NCBI GenBank assembly: GCA_905160935.1 | Contig: CAJHZI010000273.1 | Span: 99,501 to 163,500 of the forward strand | Reading direction: 5' to 3' | Origin: Enchytraeus crypticus | Lineage: Eukaryota > Annelida > Clitellata > Enchytraeida > Enchytraeidae | DNA length: 64,000 bases | In this document: positions 10,501-21,425 of the stretch, in pieces | Layout of the letters: every line of letters begins with the position of its first letter | How positions within the stretch are numbered: position 1 is the stretch's first letter | Program-made: the position numbers and the translations under genes | Notes under the pieces: model-generated | What the model saw: the letters and a program-made list of their open reading frames with translations, nothing else | Database searches by the model: none | Told to the model about the DNA's origin: nothing

Positions 10501-11140
10501 ATACTTTTACCATAATAATTCTATAAACGCGAAATACCTGCGAGAACGTATAATATATAACGAACGAGTTCGTTGAACTGAGATTGAAAATTAAGTTATC
10601 CATCTTTTTCTTGGCATTTGACAATTTTGATTCTTAAGCTCCAACGGATAATATAAATAATTATTGGAATTGTGATGTAAATGCGCCAGTAATTTCACTA
10701 AATGTATACGTCATCATGAACAAGCACCTGCTGTCCGGGTTAAGAAAGCTCTCGTCGTTCGGATATCCAAAGGCGTTGAACTTCTGATCCAAAAAGGAAT
10801 TTAATCTACTAAAGATTGAATTAAATCGTCATTTATCTGCTGGGGTCTCTCCGCATTATGACTCTGAATTGACTTAGATGTCAAATGCCTCAAGGTTATC
10901 ATTTCTAAAATCAGCAGTTTTCATTGGATTAAAATAACAGTGATTAATATGATAGTTCTTGCTTGATATAATCGTAGATGGGTCTAATAAACGGAGTTAA
11001 TGAATTCATTTAAGGTCTGTTACCTTTACAACCTGATATGTGGCTGAACCAGTGGCAATATATTTTGACATTTCTAGACTACTGAACTCAAAATTGCTAA
11101 TTATGAGACGACTAATAATTAATAGCTGTTGATTATTAGG

Positions 11141-11205
11141 CTCTCTCTCTCTCTCTTAGTGCAATGCCTACTGGCAGGTCCATGTCATTTAACTCCTCCA
11201 GTATT
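11141..11205 (-). mobile_element. RTE-like LINE 3' end with (CT)n
   Basis: (CT)n directly joined to TTAGTGCAATGCCTACTGGC and AGGTCCATG. In + orientation the element ends in (GA)n. Confidence 0.65.
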
Positions 11206-11224
11206 TTCTATCTTCATGGGATTA

Positions 11225-11720
11225 GTATTTTCTATCTTCATGGGATGATAATTACATAGGGATAGCAATTACATAGGGATGATAAATACATAGGGATGAT
11301 AATTACGTAGGGATGGCAATTACATAGGGATAATAATTACATGAGTATGGTAAATACATGGGGTGGCAATAATATGGGGGTAATAATTTCATAGGGATAC
11401 TAATTTCATAGGGATGATAATTACATAGGGATGACAATTACATTAGGATGGTAAATACATAGGGTGGCAATTATATAGGGATATTAATTACATGGAGTTG
11501 GTAATTACATGGGATGGTGATTATATAGGGATGTCGATGATGTAAGGATTATGATAAAATAGAGTTCATGGATGGTGGCTACATAGTTGTGGGGACTACT
11601 TTGGAAATGTAATTACATAGGGATGGTAATTACATTGGGATGGTCGTTTTATGGGGATAGTGATTATATAGGGATGGTAATTACATGGAGATGGTGATTA
11701 TTAGGGATAATGGATGGTGA
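11225..11720. repeat. Degenerate minisatellite (ATTACATAGGGATGGTA-like)
   Basis: Dozens of units of about 17 bp, such as GGGATGATAATTACATA, with heavy point divergence and some truncated units. Confidence 0.85.
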
Positions 11721-11779
11721 TTACACAGGTATGGGTTTTACATTTGGATTGTAGCTGCATAGTGATGTTGATTAAAAAA

Positions 11780-12370
11780 AGTCAGGTCTTTCATGCAATT
11801 TTCACTGCCACTTTATCTATCACTCTACAGACTGAGCTATTGAGACAGTCCATTCATGTGCAGTAGTAGAGAGAAAGGAGACGATAGATAGAGTGAAGGA
11901 ATTAACGAAATTAAGCGCCACTGATCTGTCACTAGCCAATATATTGAGAGAGATCTACCATTCACGGATTGCCACAGATTAACTTGAACTATTAAATTAC
12001 TTTCAATCTTTAGGCAGTAGCCTTTAGCAATTTTCTAGATTACGTCATCCTTTGAAACGTCAAAAGCAGACTGAAAGAAAAGCGAATTGAAACTTAACTG
12101 ATGAAAGGTAAATTTTTAAAAGGCTACGTCAATCAAATTTTTCAATTCGGAAATTGTACTTCTTGCACTAATGATGGAAACAATTATCGCTAAGGAAGAG
12201 TATGGAACAGTTTGGAGTTCTTCCAGAAAAATCCACCTCAATTCTTTGGCTATATTTATATGTCATATGTAAGATTTAATCAATGAAACATGGTTTAGGG
12301 ATCAGACTGCAGCAAAAATATTACCTTCCAACAGGAGCTTAAGATCTGAACCGAAAAATCTTATAAAAGG
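11780..12370. other. Intergenic, nothing recognised
   Basis: No coding-like or repeated sequence was identified. Confidence 0.5.
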
Positions 12371-12373
12371 TCA

Positions 12374-12617
12374 CAATAACCAAAACAGCTCTTACAAAAT
12401 ATCTTCAATAAGCAACCTTTTTTGGATTTTTGACTGAATGAAATCGTGTTTACCTCTGTATTGCAATAATTTATCGATAAACGAGACTATGAAAATATTT
12501 CATAGCCTCGTTTATCGATAAATGATTGCAATACAGAGGTAAACACGATTTCATTCAGTCAAAAATCCAAAAAGGTTGCTTATTGAAGATATTTTGTAAG
12601 AACTATTAAGGTTATTG
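12374..12617. repeat. Near-perfect palindrome of about 244 bp
   Basis: The left arm (CAATAACC ... CTTACAAAATATCTTCAATA ... CTCTGTATTGCAATAA ... CTATGAAA) is mirrored almost base for base by the right arm, with only a few mismatches or indels and essentially no loop (centre AAATATTT). The arms are about 120 bp each. No clear target-site duplication was seen at its ends. Confidence 0.9.
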
Positions 12618-12738
12618 CAATCTTCTGTGATCTGCAATTTTTATTTTTTTGTTTATTTTTTCTATATTTGAATTTATTCTATTTATTTATTTATTTTTAA
12701 TTTTTCTGCAGTAGTTTTGAATTAATTAAATAAGAATG

Positions 12739-12794
<56 letters not shown>

Positions 12795-12803
12795 TTATTT
12801 ATT

Positions 12804-12850
<47 letters not shown>
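12739..12850. repeat. (TA)n tracts
   Basis: Two TA runs separated by TTTATTTATTTATTTA. Confidence 0.95.
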
Positions 12851-13289
12851 ATATAGTTTTCCATAATTATCTTCTATATTTGGACTGGTACTACAGATTT
12901 TGAACTCTTTCTCGTTCGAAATGGTCTCTCACTCTCATCGTATCTAAGCCATTTTGCTCTTTGGTTTGGGGTTGGTACAAATATCAATAATAAATTATTG
13001 ATTTTTACGTCGATCTGGTTGAGCCCACGAACGGCAATAAAAGCCCAACGGTTGCACTTACATATCAAGAATAAGTAACATACTATGCTAATTGCAACGA
13101 AAAGATTTTTAGTCTTTTAACTTTTACATAAAATATTTTCCATATTGGCCTACATTATTAGCATTAAGTTATTCCCTTCTGATGATACATATTTTTTAAA
13201 ATAAAAAATATATGTGTTGTTTGCATAATAATTGGCTACGGAACATTAGCTACGAATAAATAGCCACAGAATTTAACATTTTCCGTATT

Positions 13290-13515
13290 GTGTCCTGGAC
13301 GTTGAATTGTAGACCAAGCGTAAACTGCGTATGACTCGTCAGAGGAGATTGAGCAAGAACTGAGGGAGGCAAAGGAAAACCACCTTAGAAGCCATATAAT
13401 TCCCAAGCCAAAGGCTACGTTAAAGAAATGAAGCTTTTTGTGGAGGGATTAACTTATAGAACGAAGGAGTGCTCATGATGGAGCGTGAAAAGCAGCATAA
13501 GTAGGAATGCATATA

Positions 13516-13563
<48 letters not shown>

Positions 13564-13640
13564 ACCTTCCACTTGGCAGAACACTAGAGAAAGAGTAGGA
13601 GAGAGAGAGAAAGAGAGAAAGATAGATAGAGAGAGAAAGA
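13290..13640. mobile_element. Family 5 / RTE-like fragment with (TA)n insertion
   Basis: GAAGCCATATAATTCCCAAG matches, in reverse, the CTTGGGAAGAGTATGGCTTC module seen at 46200. Downstream, AGGACCTTCCACTTGGCAGA and a GA-rich tail match the 3' terminus of the same family. A (TA)n run at 13517-13560 separates the two parts. Confidence 0.55.
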
Positions 13641-13724
13641 GAGAGAGATTAGCATTTACTTACTCTTAATGATCATCATGTTTAATCATGAAACAGAGAA
13701 ACAATAATAATAAAAATAACAATA

Positions 13725-13965
13725 GTAAAGGTTTAGCGTCAGTTTCCTCATCCAAGGATGATGCCAAGAGTCCTCACAGCACACATAACTACAGATCAAT
13801 TCATCCAAACCAATCTGCAAAAGAACTGTGCTGATCAGAAGTAAGGTCCTAAACGAAAGCCGGTCCAGTGATCAAAAATGGACAGGGAAGATTGATTATG
13901 TCTACGGCGGGAAAAGGTAAGTCTTAAGCTTGCTAGAGAAAGATGAAAGAGAAAAACAAGGGAAA
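13725..13965 (-). mobile_element. L2-like LINE 3' end
   Basis: On the minus strand this reads TTTTTCTCTTTCATCTTTCT ... CTAGCAAGCTTAAGACTTAC ... ACCGGCTTTCGTTTAGGACC through to the terminal TTATTATT. It aligns with 52915-53150, including the last bases of the LINE ORF. Confidence 0.8.
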
Positions 13966-14339
13966 CATTACAAGCCAGTCAATATAAAATCAACGGTATA
14001 TCCGTTTCATTTTATAGCTAAACTGCATGTACGACTGAGCGAACAGGTTGATTGAAGTCTGCGCTGAGTTCTCATTAAGTTGTATCAGATCCAATCCTCG
14101 GCTAATTAGAAGACCCAATGAAGACGTCTCTTCAAATAACACTGAGATTTTTTCTATTGAATGCATTGCTGAACAATGAGATGACGTTTGATAGTGACGC
14201 AACTTCCTAGATAAAACTCTCGTCTTCATCATCATCATCTTCCTTTGAATCTCAGCTTAACTAGGGTCGGGATACGAATAGACTGTATCAAATCCTATCT
14301 GTCATACATCATGCCATCAGCCCTATTGAGACCATACCC

Positions 14340-14630
14340 TATTTGAGACTTTTCCATTCATTTAAATTTTTTGTAGCAAATTCTGGAGCCTTGTCGCTCA
14401 CCGACCGAATGCCGTTTCTGACGTTAGTATGGATCTTAGTGTTTTAGTTGCCTTCTACGACTCACGTAGTCACCGGTTGGTCAATTCTTCAAACAAATCG
14501 GACACAACACGGGGGACGACAACACGATTAAATTCTCGTCATATACTGTTATAATACACATGTACGCCCCTGACATCATCTTGGTGTGAGGAAGCGGACG
14601 TTAAGCCTTTACTATTATTTATTATTATGC
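14340..14630. repeat. Family 6 fragment and L2-like tail
   Basis: A 14380-14540 segment (GGAGCCTTGTCGCTCACC ... TCACGTAGTCACCGGTTGG) recurs at 39480-39600. It is followed by an L2-like tail on the + strand: CCCCTGACATCATCTTGGTG, GAGGAAGCGGACGTTAAGCC and an ATT-rich end. Confidence 0.55.
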
Positions 14631-14954
14631 CTAGTGTTATAGGATTTTATGAATCTATTTCTATCAATAGAGTTATGCCAAGAGGTCCAAGGTACATATT
14701 CTTACTCACATTCGGTATTCCTGCTTCATAAATGGCACTCTATCCGTTTTAGAGTTAATTCAAACAAAAATGACAATGTCTTACTCACACCTTACCTTAC
14801 TGCAACTGCGTGTTGATTGGGAATAGTATGGCTTCTCTAGTGATTCCCCTTGGACATTCCTCTGTTCTTGCCAAGTCGCCTCTTACGACACAGCTTTTTT
14901 CGTTGGTCTATTCTTTAGTGACTCGGACTCAACGAAGGTAAAACGGAAAGTAGA

Positions 14955-15360
14955 TGATGATGTTTATGGAAGTGAAGCGTGGACATAAAGAAATAAGATA
15001 TCAGGAAACTAGAGGCATTGGAAATGTAGTTACGGAGAACGATGGAAAATATTAGCTGGACTAAGGATTTGGAAAGATTAGATAGACCGTTATTAAATGT
15101 GATGAGAAATACAAAGAAATGCTGGATAGTACATATTATAGGAGAGTTGCTAAAGTATGTAATACAAGGAAAAATGCAAGGGAAAAGAGTTAGAGGAAGA
15201 CCGAGACATGCGATGCTGGATTATCTGAAAACAATGTAGAGATGAAGAGGATGGGTGAAGATAGAATCGGTTGTAAGAGTTACATGCCATGGACCTGCCG
15301 TTAGGCAGTGCACTAGAAGAGGACAATGTCAATGTCGCTAACAGCTGCAAAAGTGTTATA
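14955..15360 (+). mobile_element. RTE/BovB-like LINE, C-terminal ORF remnant
   Basis: Translates in pieces to YGSEAW, then ENISWTKDLERLDRPLLNVM, then [19 protein letters not shown] residues with HAMLDYLKTM, and after a frame break to CHGPAV/AVH-type ends. This is the conserved C-terminal region after the RT domain of RTE/BovB-type ORF2 proteins (WT..KED, GKR.RGRPR, PWTCR). Stops and frame breaks make it non-functional. Confidence 0.75.
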
Positions 15361-16600
15361 GGTCTCTATGACCTAATAAAGTATTTCGTTTAAATGCGTT
15401 ATTACACTTTAATTAAATAGATGAATCCCTTTTGAGGAGAATATTATAAGAATTTAAGTAATTTTCAGTAATAATATCTGAAATTAATTTAAATGTCAAA
15501 GACTATTCCTATCAGTTAATTTTCAGTAATGATATCTTAAATTAATTCAAATGTCAAAGACTATTTTTAGTTAAATATTATTATGAAGGAAGATATTGTT
15601 GTGATTAAATTATATTTCAATGACAATTTTGCTTAACGTTTAACGCAGTAGGACTATCTTGAAGTAGTAAGATTCCATAGATTAGGTAATTACAGTTCAA
15701 AAGTATTTCGTCACTTTTATATGGGATTTCAATTAACAATTTCTGCAGAGGTTAATGAAGCCCGGATAATTTGTTAAGATTATAATGCAGGCTAATCTTC
15801 AAATCCTAAATTAAAAACATTCTACATATGCATGAAGTATTTTACATATACATGTATACACGTATGATCTTATCATTATTTATGTTCTATAAATAATTAT
15901 TGAAGAGCGAATATTATAGAAATGAAGGTTATAAATTATTTATATGGCATTTAATTGTATCGTATGGCCAAGTAGTATATGTAATACTTTAATAGTTCTC
16001 TGCTTCAAAAGTACTCTTTTTAAATGGAACACTCGCTATTCGAAGTTGATAGGATCTTATAACGATTCTATGAGATGTTTTTATTAAATCTGATAACACT
16101 TCCAATGAAGAAATGGTGATCCCCGAAGCTGCAAAATGGATTTTGTCATAACTTGTATCGCTGGGTTTATGTACTGGAGACGATTAGTGAACACGATTCT
16201 CATTTAACTGCATATGTCTTAAGAGATGGCATCGATATCGAAGAGGAAATGAATTTGAAAATAATTTACCCCATAGAATTTAAACAGAATTCGACTGGTA
16301 AAGAGGAAAATTTACATTTAGTGTCCTATTTCATGAACTCGTTGTAACTTCATACCAGAAGAACTTTTTATTCTACTACCAACTGCTTATAGATCACCAA
16401 ATAGCAACACGCGTTAGAGTGAAATGATCAACTATGTTGATATCTATCACTTTTAATACTACACGTTATCATTTAATTACATTAATTTATTTGTTTATTG
16501 CAAGCTTTTCGAAGTACATGTGTGTACGATGTTTCGTGTTCGTTTCGTTTCGAACACTTTATCTCTTTGCCCTGTTTCGCTGAACATGATGTCACTTTGT
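15361..16600. other. Intergenic, largely unrecognised
   Basis: AT-rich, with local duplications (a TTAATTTTCAGTAAT block near 15460 and 15520). A SINE-2 tail fragment in reverse lies at 16415-16470 (TGATCAACTATGTTGATATC). A 64-codon open frame starting near 16153 shows no splice sites or recognisable motif. Confidence 0.45.
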
Positions 16601-16602
16601 AT

Positions 16603-16765
16603 AGTGCACTTTATATTGTGTACTTTATATTGTGTACTTTATATTGTGTACTTTATATTGTGTACTTTATATTGTGTACTTTATATTGTGTACTTTATAT
16701 TGTGTACTTTATATTGTGTACTTTATATTGTGTACTTTATATTGTGTACTTTATATTGTGTACTT
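16603..16765. repeat. 14-bp minisatellite
   Basis: About eleven near-identical copies of TGTGTACTTTATAT. As 14 is not a multiple of 3, the unit stays open in several frames and creates spurious Tyr/Cys/Val/Leu-rich open frames. Confidence 0.95.
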
Positions 16766-16794
16766 ATTGTAGTTATGCTCCCATCTTTTTTGGT

Positions 16795-16960
16795 GAAATA
16801 AAGATGCATATAAAACCGGTAGGCAATTTAGAAAATTTTTCATGTAACCAGTCCTGCGAATGCCCTAAATCAGCGCAGCCGGGCATCGAACTAATGAGAG
16901 TTCAATTTACCACAAGATCTGTCATTGAAAACTTCATGAAGATACTTGACGCTTCCAACC
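16795..16960 (-). mobile_element. SINE-2 copy
   Basis: Reverse orientation: CATGTAACCAGTCCTGCGAA ... CAGCGCAGCCGGGCATCGAA ... GAGAGTTCAATTTACC. Confidence 0.75.
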
Positions 16961-17258
16961 ACTGCTCTATTAGTACATTCAAATGTAGGCTACAACTGCA
17001 TCAAACGGCTGCATCAGCTCGTAGAGATTTGATATTATTTTCTACTCTATTAAATATGCGATTCGCAAAAACTGTCATTTATCATCCTTAGCGAGAACGG
17101 TTCGCTGCAAGGAAGGTGCTTTAAAAATTAAAAATCGTCCGATTTATCATAGAGCATTAATCGACAGAACGGAACGACTTCAACACATTGAAGACACCCT
17201 GGAATATATAATATATAATACATATTATAGTGAAACCATCCACTACGTTTATATACAT

Positions 17259-17303
<45 letters not shown>

Positions 17304-17304
17304 T

Positions 17305-17465
17305 ATTAATACCACATGTTAAATCCGTTAGGCAATGTATTCCGTTTTCCGAGTAACCATTCCAGTGAATGTCCGAGATTTTACTCTCAAATCAGCGAGG
17401 CCGTGATTCGAATTCACGAGAGTTCAATTCACCTCAGGATTTGTCATTAAAACTGCACGACTTGG
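17305..17465 (-). mobile_element. SINE-2 copy
   Basis: Reverse orientation: CCACATGTTAAATCCGTTAG, GTGAATGTCCGAGATTTTAC, GTGATTCGAATTCACGAGAG and CTCAGGATTTGTCATTAAA. Confidence 0.8.
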
Positions 17466-17791
17466 GACGAGTTAGTATGGAGCAGAGAGATTGTTCAAAC
17501 TCTCCAAACTAAGTCAATTAGTTACAAACAGGCCTAAGTAGATTACGACTAAGTTCACTAATAGACTAAGACCCAGCAGACTAAGTAAACTAAGTAGAAC
17601 GTACTCTAGTGGGCAGATGCAATTGAATGTACATGTATATCCATAATAATTAAACCCATAGTATGATAAAAATTGATGTTTTAGAGTATACAAAGATCTG
17701 AACGTACAACTGGTGACTATATAAACTGAATCACATTTATGTTAAAATAATTGAATATCGAAAAGTTTATTTATGAGGTTTTATTTTTCAG

Positions 17792-18017
17792 GTACGTGTT
17801 CATCTGCTACAACACACAGTCCAAACACCTGTTCAGTATCTGTAACATGCTGAAGGTCATCGCGTGCATCTTCGCCGTGTCATTTCTCACTCAACTGGTT
17901 AGGATTGGTGAAAACCAGTTTGAACCGGTTGAGCTCTGGTCCAGGGCGGATCCAACTCAGAAGATGCTCGGCTGTGGTGTTGATACGCTGCCAAATTTTA
18001 CCGAAAAAGAGATTCAG
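17792..18017 (+). CDS. GPCR exon: DRY arginine, ICL2, TM4, ECL2
   Basis: Preceded by the acceptor TTTTATTTTTCAG and followed by the donor CAG|GTGAGA. The exon starts with the last base of a codon, so the DRY-type arginine is split by the intron, and then reads YVFICYNTQSKHLFSICNML. The ICL2 sequence is followed by TM4 (KVIACIFAVSFLTQL) and a long loop containing LGCGVDTLPN, whose Cys probably pairs with TM3. The exon ends on a complete codon. Its GC content is well above that of the flanking intron. A methionine near 17751 lies upstream of the acceptor and is not a start codon. Confidence 0.8.
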
Positions 18018-19979
18018 GTGAGAATTATTCTGTAATTCAGATTAACGAACTAATGCATTGAGATTCAGATTAAATATTAGCTAAGAAGATATCTAGCACA
18101 TAGCATACTGTATTTATTATACTATGTTTTTCGCTACATGTACACATTGTATATGCACGTGAAGTGTCATACAAATGATACAGCTGTCAGTAGCATAATA
18201 AAACAAATAATTGCTAGTCATTCATCATAAAGTATATTTCAAGAATTTGAAATTCAAGATGAATTTCAATTTATGAATGTGAATTTAAATGAATTTCAAT
18301 TGTGAAGCAAACCAGTCTGAACCTATTGAGTTTAAAATTGCTATTTAAAAAGACATATCGTTTGTATACTTCGAAATAATCAACTGCGATTACGCTTTAC
18401 ATTGCATAGTTTGAAAAGATACGATTTACATGAGGGCACTCTATAAACTTCACAACAATGAGCTCGTTAATTTCCATCGGTTGCTTCATTTGCTATTGTT
18501 GGTGGGAAGAACTAGGATGTTCCATCGCACTAATCATTACTATTAGTATGCTACTTGGTCCTCTCTTTCGACTCTTACAGGAAGTAATTTAGCTAGCACT
18601 AAGCAACAACATTAATAAAATAATATATATATATACAATTGTATTGCTTACTTTCATCTTCTTCATTTACTCTGACCTATATCACCGAGATATGCAGTTT
18701 CAGACTATATTATTAAACATGTAATAGTTTTATCCCAATTAGTCGAATTTCGCAAAACACTACATGGCATGTATACGAACAATATTAAAATTCAGCCAAT
18801 AGAATTTTAATTCTACTAAATTTGAATTTAAATTTGAATTGTAATTTGAAACATAATTTGAATTTAAGATGTCGGTGAAGTCAGTAAGACACTAGGCCGC
18901 GGATTTCAAAATGTGCGGGGTTCAAATCCTGGGTTAGCCCGCCACTGACATAGCTTTCGAGTGAGAAGACTGACGTTAACCTTAGTTTGTTTAGCTGTTT
19001 TTACCTTTTTAAATTTTAAATGTTAAATTATATATTTTTTAGTTTTTAAAATTTTGAATGTTAAATTGTATATTTTTACCTTTTTAATTTTTAAATGGTA
19101 AGTTTTATGTTTTAAAATTTAGTTGCCTCTACTTATACCTGCTCGCAGATCTACTTCAATTTTATACTTAAAAATTTTAACTTTAAGCTGAATTTTAATT
19201 TTAAATAGTAGTACATATGTTTATTTAGAAATTCATCAAACATCGACAAATAATTGTGAAAAGAGATATTGTTTAAATGTTTTAGAACAGTTTAAATGCT
19301 AAATCTGATATACTAAAATTTAGTTGCCCCTACTTATTTCTACACGCAGATCTACTTCAGCGTGATGTTCTGGTTCAGAGTGATCTTCATCAGTTTCCTG
19401 CCTTGCGTCAGTCTCGTTGCTCTTAACGTCGCTCTCACTGTCGCCATGCACACGGCCGTCCTACGCATGCGTCGCCTCGTCCAGCGGCAGTCCTGCCGCG
19501 GTGAGTGCCGCCGTCTGCAAGAGACCAACGCAACGACGATGCTGCTGATCGTCGTAGTGGCCGTGTTCCTTCTCGTCGAGCTCCCCTTGGCCTTCTTCAT
19601 CGTGACGATGGTCATAGAGAACACGAGTAAGATCGTTCTGATCGACTCTGACACCCGAAAGACCGCAGAACTCTACCTGAACCTTCTCGTTCTTCTCAGC
19701 TATCCCCTGAACTTCTTCATCTACTGCGCCATGAGTAGACAGTTCCGGGAGACGTTTACGGAGATTTGCTGTGTAGGAGGTGGAGTTGGAAAGAAGGGAG
19801 GAAATAGTGATGGTGGGGAGCAGGGGTCAGATAGGACGTCGAGTGGGAGGAGTAAGGGGGTGAATATAAGTTTGAGAGGGTTGTTTAGGAAGGGGTCAAG
19901 TAAAGGTCATCATCAGGGGAATTCCAGTGAGAGAGAGCACATAAGAGGCGATGATGGAACGAAGGAAACCAAGATGTAA
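17792..19979 (+). CDS. Myosuppressin/DMSR-like neuropeptide GPCR, 3' part of gene
   Basis: Class A G-protein-coupled receptor of the plasma membrane, most like invertebrate myosuppressin receptors and their DMSR relatives, which bind short amidated peptides. Two exons (17792-18017 and 19350-19979) join in phase 0 to give 284 residues from the DRY-type arginine to the stop codon. TM4, a Cys-bearing extracellular loop 2, TM5, TM6, TM7 and helix 8 are visible. Group hallmarks are the TM6 LLVELP motif instead of the usual CWxP and the TM7/helix 8 block YPLNFFIYCAMSRQFRETF. The N-terminus with TM1-TM3 was not found in the 17 kb upstream; it may lie beyond the window or in an exon I missed. If it is absent, this is a broken copy. 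The ligand cannot be told from the sequence. Confidence 0.75.
18298..18334 (+). pseudogene. Possible degenerate copy of part of the GPCR exon
   Basis: AAACCAGTCTGAACCTATTG aligns with exon sequence AAACCAGTTTGAACCGGTTG at 17912-17931, and the match extends by several bases on both sides. It lies in the intron just downstream, so it may be a remnant of a local duplication. Only about 35 bp align, so chance or a shared repeat is possible. Confidence 0.35.
18860..18990 (+). mobile_element. SINE-1 copy in GPCR intron
   Basis: GTGCGGGGTTCAAATCCTGG, CGCCACTGACATAGCTTTCG and GACTGACGTTAACCTTAG are recognisable; the head is degenerate. Confidence 0.75.
19114..19158 (+). promoter_or_regulatory. Duplicated (decoy) 3' splice site
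   Basis: This 45-bp stretch matches the last 35 bases of the intron plus the first 10 bases of the real last exon (19315-19359) at about 40 of 45 positions, including a complete CGCAG|ATCTACTTCA acceptor junction. Beyond that point the sequence does not continue as the exon does. If spliced here, the frame would run into non-homologous AT-rich sequence. Confidence 0.6.
19350..19979 (+). CDS. GPCR last exon: TM5, ICL3, TM6, TM7, helix 8, tail
   Basis: Starts after the acceptor CTACACGCAG, in phase 0 with the upstream exon, and ends at TAA. It encodes TM5 (FWFRVIFISFLPCVSLVALN), a basic ICL3 with RMRRLVQRQ and two Cys, TM6 (NATTMLLIVVVAVFLLVELP), an ECL3 with two Asp, and TM7 with NPxxY replaced by PLNFFIYC. 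Helix 8 (MSRQFRETF) follows, then a tail of about 70 residues rich in Gly, Ser, Lys and Arg with several possible kinase sites. GC content is clearly higher than in surrounding DNA. The NPxxY variant is usual for this receptor group. No convincing AATAAA signal was seen directly downstream. Confidence 0.85.
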   Translation: MYFSVMFWFRVIFISFLPCVSLVALNVALTVAMHTAVLRMRRLVQRQSCRGECRRLQETNATTMLLIVVVAVFLLVELPLAFFIVTMVIENTSKIVLIDSDTRKTAELYLNLLVLLSYPLNFFIYCAMSRQFRETFTEICCVGGGVGKKGGNSDGGEQGSDRTSSGRSKGVNISLRGLFRKGSSKGHHQGNSSEREHIRGDDGTKETKM

Positions 19980-20850
19980 TGATGGTTGTATAGAATAGAT
20001 GTTGTGCAGACAATATCAGTGTATCTATAGTTGTCATGATCGTTTACGACTTAAACTATTGTGTTTATTCTGGTTTCAAGTAGAACAAACGAAGAACAAG
20101 TTGATCAACTGTAATTGGAGTGTGTCCGGGTTGCTAAAAAATAGACCAATCGTGGACATCACGTGTCGTAAAAGGCGATAAAGCACTAAGATACAAACGA
20201 GTATCAGCAGGGGCATGCAGTTAGTTAGCTAGTACGCTCCAGAAATTAATACATATTTTGTGGAACGAATGAAAAGTTCGTAGTGAAACGAAAAGAAGTG
20301 AAGGCTGTCTATTCGTATTCTACCCTAGCTAAATTGGAATTCAAGAGAAAATGATGATTGCGATGACCAGATATTAATGATAAGTATATTAATTCAATGG
20401 CACTATTTTAAGCAGTCTGGCAAACCAAAATTACGCTATTCAGAAATACCAAGTTCCAAATTTAAAATTTTCAGAAATATCAATTTAGTGTTCAACGATA
20501 AGAAAGTAATTCGAGTGATTTTTTTAAATATCATCGTGATATCATACCGTTTATTGCATGCACAACATTAGTAAAATGACATTGAAAATCATAATGGACC
20601 ACACATTTGTCTTCAATTCAATTCTTTCTTTTTCATTTTATTCTAATTTCATTCTAATTCATTTTTGCTCCAGTTCCATTCTTTCGTAGATAATTGGTTG
20701 AACACATGTGATCAATTACCATCAATGACATCTATCACGCATAAAATTACATGTTGAAACCGATAACGGTGTACTGTTCCAAATATCAATTCTTAAGATC
20801 TTGAATTTCTAAAATATAACTTTCCAATAGGCTAGGATGAAGAGCTCTCT
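19980..20850. other. 3' flank of GPCR, repeat fragment
   Basis: Probably contains the 3' UTR. At 20125-20180 there is a repeat fragment (GGGTTGCTAAAAAATAGACC ... CACGTGTCGTAAAAGGCGAT) also present at 7895-7975. Nothing else recognised. Confidence 0.5.
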
Positions 20851-20855
20851 TTTCC

Positions 20856-20894
20856 TCTCTCTCTCTCTCTCTCTTTCTCACGCTTCCTCAATCA

Positions 20895-20948
<54 letters not shown>

Positions 20949-20957
20949 TCTCTCTAT
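20856..20957. repeat. (CT)n microsatellite
   Basis: Interrupted CT dinucleotides over about 100 bp. Confidence 0.95.
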
Positions 20958-21359
20958 CTAGAGTTTTATGGTAATTGTCAGATGCAATGTGCACATTCCC
21001 ACTCTGAAGTTTTCACTCTTCATAAATTTCACTCCATTGATCAACAACTTAACCTCACCACCTCTTTACGACATGTGAAATTTACAGTCGATCTATCTAT
21101 AAAACAAATTGTATTAATTACAAATACAGAAATTCTAAACTTATCGGTAAATTCATTTCACGATCATTCACTTCAACTTTCATGATGTAGCTTTCCGAAC
21201 ACTGAGCTATTCCTATGTTTAGAAGTGTCATCGAAAGCAGTAACTTACATGTACATGTATATGCACTCTATTTTACAAAAGACTTGTTTTTAAACATCTT
21301 TCCAAATTACTACCACTCGCAGTAAGTTTTAACAAACTGTTTGACCTCAGAATTTACCA

Positions 21360-21425
21360 GTCGGATGACCTTTTGTCTGTGAAGCAGGAAGCCATCGGTT
21401 CAAATCCGGTCCATTTCTGACAGTA
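21360..21425 (+). repeat. tRNA-like SINE-3 fragment
   Basis: GAAGCAGGAAGCCATCGGTT followed by CAAATCCGGTCC has a B-box-like core. It is related to the minus-strand copy at 42160-42290. Not an intact tRNA: no complete cloverleaf could be drawn. Confidence 0.45.

Noticed and set aside
16153..16347. Possible small exon or gene
   Set aside because: No matching splice sites, no recognisable motif, and AT-rich codons.
16498..17091. Long open frame rich in YCVLYIVYFILCTL
   Set aside because: It is read-through of a 14-bp tandem repeat joined to a SINE copy; several frames are open at once.
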